From: Candidatus Gastranaerophilales bacterium
Lineage (GTDB): Bacteria > Cyanobacteriota > Vampirovibrionia > Gastranaerophilales > Gastranaerophilaceae
Reading direction: 5' to 3'
DNA: 56,947 bases
NCBI GenBank assembly: GCA_944324455.1
Contig: CALUWJ010000010.1
Coordinates: 1 to 56,947, forward strand
Shown in pieces: positions 54,702 through 56,947 of this stretch; position 1 is the first letter of the stretch; the number at the start of each line of letters is the position of its first letter. A model generated the notes under the pieces. That model did no database searches. It was not told the DNA's origin and worked only from the letters and a program-made list of their open reading frames with translations. Both the position numbers and the translations under genes were made by a program.

Positions 54702-54731
54702 AAAACACCCATAATCATGGGTGTTTTTTTT
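54702..54731 (+). terminator. tRNA terminator
   Basis: AAACACCCAT and ATGGGTGTTT arms around AATC, followed by a long T-run, directly after the tRNA. Confidence 0.88.
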
Positions 54732-55007
54732 ATAAAAAATACATCTAATAAACTATTATGTATTCCATGCTCTTGAAAAATATCATGTTTTAATATATAA
54801 ATATCTACACCGGTTAACAAAATATAATAAAAATACTTAATTAATGAGTCTTTAAAATTTGATATGTTAAGGGAATAATATTTAATGCCATTATTGTAAA
54901 AATTTATTAAGGAATGTAAATTTTGTGTTAAAGTTTTCCCCGTATGAGCAAATCTTATTATTTACGTAACTTTAAAATACAGCAATTTATTTTAGGAGTC
55001 GTTGCAT
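54732..55007. other. AT-rich spacer before the CHAP-domain gene
   Basis: About 275 bp with no convincing gene. It includes the ribosome-binding site AGGAG (54994-54998) for the downstream ORF. No operator or attachment site was seen. Confidence 0.5.
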
Positions 55008-56947
55008 ATGAAAATTAATGGAATATCTTCAATTCAAACAAGTAAAACTGAAAAACAAAATATAACAAATCAAAGAAGTCAAAATCCAATTTATAAAAAT
55101 CAGTATAATTTTGATACTGTATCTTTTAAAGGTAAAAAATCAAGTCTTAAACAGCGCTTAGCAGCTAAAATTGCCGCTGCTTTAGTTATGTTAACAACTG
55201 CATTGGGTATTACAACTTGTGCTTCTAAGCCAAGTTCAGATACTGACACTGTTCCTACATCTCATAGTTTAGCTGAAGATATTGACAATTCTTCTAATAT
55301 AGATGAGTTAGAAGTTGAGGATAGTGCTCCTTCTATTACCCATGAAATGAAAGAGGATGATTCTACTCCAACTAATACTGTGGTTGTGGTGAATGATATA
55401 ATTGATGAAAAAGAAGCTGTTGATCCTGATTACATAAATTATATTGACCCTCTTTATGATGAAATAGCCGATCCTGAAAATATTATAGATGGTGTTATAA
55501 GAAGCGAGCAAGCAGGTGATGCTGACCATTTTGTTGAAGAAAGCGGACTCGGTGCTAATGGCGATAAGGGTGGTGTTGCTTGGTGCGCAGCTTATGTTAC
55601 CTACATCAACGAAAATTCAGGCATAGATTTATTGCCTTGGTACGATAATATACGTCAAGATATCAATCGTGATGGCGTAAAAGATTCTTGGACAGTTAAA
55701 TATGTAAGAAAAGCAGCAGAAGATAATTGTGCAATGATTGAAGGAAATAAGGCAATTGTTGGTGATATTTGCTTTATTAATTCACACCATATGGGTATTG
55801 TATGTAAAACAGAAGACGACGGTACAATATTAGTAATTGCCGGTAATAGTGCCGATAGAACTTTAGTTTATGCAATTCAACCTCAAGATTATGATAAAGT
55901 TGCTTTTGCTGATACAACAGGCAGAGATAGAACCTATGTAAATAACCTTGAAGGCGCAGTTTACGGTAATTCAATAGATTATAATATATTTACTAAAACG
56001 CCTGATAATATACTTTCTCTAGATGAATATAAACCTTGTGATAATAATTCTAAAAGAGAATGGTATGTGCCGGGGGATGATTTTAGAGAATTTTTGGATG
56101 AAGAAATTAAATGTCCGACTCCTGAACCATCAAAACCGGTTGAAACGCCTGTTACACGCCCAACTCAAACTCCGACACAATGTCCAAGTATAACTCCATC
56201 AGAATGCCCAACACAAACTCCAACGGAATGTCCAACAGAATGTCCAACACAAACTCCAACGGAATGTCCAACTCAAACTCCAACGGAATGTCCAACAGAA
56301 TGTCCAACTCAAACTCCAACGGAATGTCCAACTCAAACTCCAACGGAATGTCCAACAGAATGTCCGACAGAAACTCCAACGGAAGTTCCTACTGAAACCC
56401 CAACGGAAATTCCTACAGAGGAACCGACAGATGTTCCAACAGAAATCCCAACAGAAGAGCCTACTGAAATTCCTACAGAAGAGCCTACGGAAATTCCTAC
56501 AGAGGAACCGACAGATGTTCCAACAGAAGAACCTACGACTTGTCCTACTTTGCCGGAGGTTGAACCCAGTGATACTCCAATAACAACTGATGAACCTGAA
56601 ACTCCTCCTCCATCTGTAACTGAAACTCCAAGTACAGATCCTTCAACAACCGAATTACCTGATACTAGTGACGGCGATATGGATGCAGAAGATGGCGGTG
56701 CAGATTTTGATGATGATGTAGAGCCATCAAAAGAACCAACAGTTGAACCATCAAAAGAACCAACAGTAGAGCCATCAAAAGAACCAACAGTAGAGCCGTC
56801 AAATCCTGACAGCGGCGATGGCGATATGGATGCAGAAGATGGCGGTGCAGATTTTGATGATGATGTAGAGCCATCAAAAGAACCAACAGTTGAACCATCA
56901 AAAGAACCAACAGTTGAACCATCAAAAGAACCAACAGTTGAACCATC
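55008..56947 (+). CDS. Large CHAP-type amidase/peptidase-like protein with Thr-Pro-Cys repeats (3' end outside window)
   Basis: An ORF open from the ATG at 55008 (AGGAG upstream) to the window end, at least 646 codons. The N-terminus [18 protein letters not shown] leads to DTVSFKGKK (F-x-G motif at 40-42). A hydrophobic segment (about 53-70) ends [10 protein letters not shown]; the Thr at -1 makes a lipobox atypical. Residues about 185-285 match a CHAP-like Cys/His fold: [13 protein letters not shown] (Cys193), [15 protein letters not shown] (His261) and VIAGNS. From about 369 a low-complexity region has repeated PTECPTQT units, then [10 protein letters not shown] units, then a 49-residue tandem repeat. 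It is probably exported and acts on or decorates the cell surface. Confidence 0.75.
   Translation, partial: MKINGISSIQTSKTEKQNITNQRSQNPIYKNQYNFDTVSFKGKKSSLKQRLAAKIAAALVMLTTALGITTCASKPSSDTDTVPTSHSLAEDIDNSSNIDELEVEDSAPSITHEMKEDDSTPTNTVVVVNDIIDEKEAVDPDYINYIDPLYDEIADPENIIDGVIRSEQAGDADHFVEESGLGANGDKGGVAWCAAYVTYINENSGIDLLPWYDNIRQDINRDGVKDSWTVKYVRKAAEDNCAMIEGNKAIVGDICFINSHHMGIVCKTEDDGTILVIAGNSADRTLVYAIQPQDYDKVAFADTTGRDRTYVNNLEGAVYGNSIDYNIFTKTPDNILSLDEYKPCDNNSKREWYVPGDDFREFLDEEIKCPTPEPSKPVETPVTRPTQTPTQCPSITPSECPTQTPTECPTECPTQTPTECPTQTPTECPTECPTQTPTECPTQTPTECPTECPTETPTEVPTETPTEIPTEEPTDVPTEIPTEEPTEIPTEEPTEIPTEEPTDVPTEEPTTCPTLPEVEPSDTPITTDEPETPPPSVTETPSTDPSTTELPDTSDGDMDAEDGGADFDDDVEPSKEPTVEPSKEPTVEPSKEPTVEPSNPDSGDGDMDAEDGGADFDDDVEPSKEPTVEPSKEPTVEPSKEPTVEP
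56110..56530 (+). repeat. Coding tandem repeats: Thr-Pro-Glu/Gln-Cys and Thr-Pro-Glu-Glu units
   Basis: Within the CHAP-domain gene, 6- to 12-codon units reading PTECPTQT and PTECPTE alternate up to about 56375. They then change to PTEIPTEE-type units without Cys. Cysteines recur at regular spacing, which is unusual for such linkers. Confidence 0.85.
56674..56947 (+). repeat. 147-bp coding tandem repeat
   Basis: The block beginning GGCGATATGGATGCAGAAG at 56673 recurs at 56820, a period of 147 bp (49 codons). Each unit encodes an acidic [16 protein letters not shown] stretch, then three or more EPSKEPTV repeats. The array continues past the window end. Confidence 0.9.

Noticed and set aside
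56152-56946. Reverse and shifted open frames over the Thr-Pro repeats
   Set aside because: They are shadows of the repetitive coding strand of the CHAP-domain gene.

Overview
The window is a low-G+C bacterial chromosome segment of about 57 kb, densely packed with housekeeping genes. Several traits point to a gut-type Vampirovibrionota/Melainabacteria lineage (Candidatus Gastranaerophilales, Cyanobacteriota); this placement is inferred from content, not from a search. They are a putative oriC next to dnaN rather than dnaA, a long cyanobacterial-style NusB, a protein whose N-terminus resembles cyanobacterial DUF1822, LL-diaminopimelate aminotransferase, and short N-termini carrying an 'F-x-G' motif on several lineage-specific proteins. 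kdsA, gmhA and rmlA imply a lipopolysaccharide-bearing outer membrane.

Layout. 1-250: end of a G+C-rich repeat island, then comF. 909-1141: candidate replication origin, followed by dnaN, thrB, mnmG, kdsA (reverse), recA and rmlA. 7.9-10.4 kb: lineage-specific proteins (a 561-aa protein with a NUMOD3-like patch, a 53-aa ORF, an 89-aa protein). 10.5-18.1 kb: hsp20, a reverse operon (winged-helix protein, rlmD, gmhA), a small exported protein, groES-groEL, a repeat island and glmS. 18.1-22.2 kb: structured intergenic RNA candidates, a Cys-rich small protein, cdd, a B12/radical-SAM protein and an AI-2E-type permease. 22.3-27.8 kb: lysA, cdaA, a UvrD-type helicase, rimM, and a Bacillus-type long SRP RNA on the reverse strand. 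27.8-28.6 kb: the largest repeat island. 28.7-33.3 kb: a YcsF-family protein, yvcK, panB, panC and a membrane protein. 33.3-35.8 kb: four prepilin-like proteins. 35.9-43.4 kb: two TPR proteins, a GGDEF cyclase, two membrane proteins, a PHP protein and an HD-GYP response regulator. 43.5-51.6 kb: a reverse block of glyS, a glycosyltransferase, nusB, ftsY, comEC and map. 51.8-56.9 kb: a DUF1822-like/zinc-finger/membrane protein, dapL, tRNA-Gly(TCC), and the start of a large CHAP-domain protein with Thr-Pro-Cys repeats that runs off the window.

Functional threads: SRP targeting (SRP RNA plus FtsY); DNA uptake (ComF, ComEC, prepilins, with RecA for integration); lysine/peptidoglycan precursors (dapL, lysA, glmS); outer-membrane sugars (kdsA, gmhA, rmlA, a GT4 enzyme); and nucleotide second messengers (CdaA for c-di-AMP; GGDEF and HD-GYP for c-di-GMP).

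The most unusual signal is a family of G+C-rich intergenic islands (1-90, 15782-16034 and 27795-28556). They are built from short hairpin modules in which the flanks and loops are conserved while the stem sequence is swapped for a different, still self-complementary one. The open frames across these islands do not look like genes.
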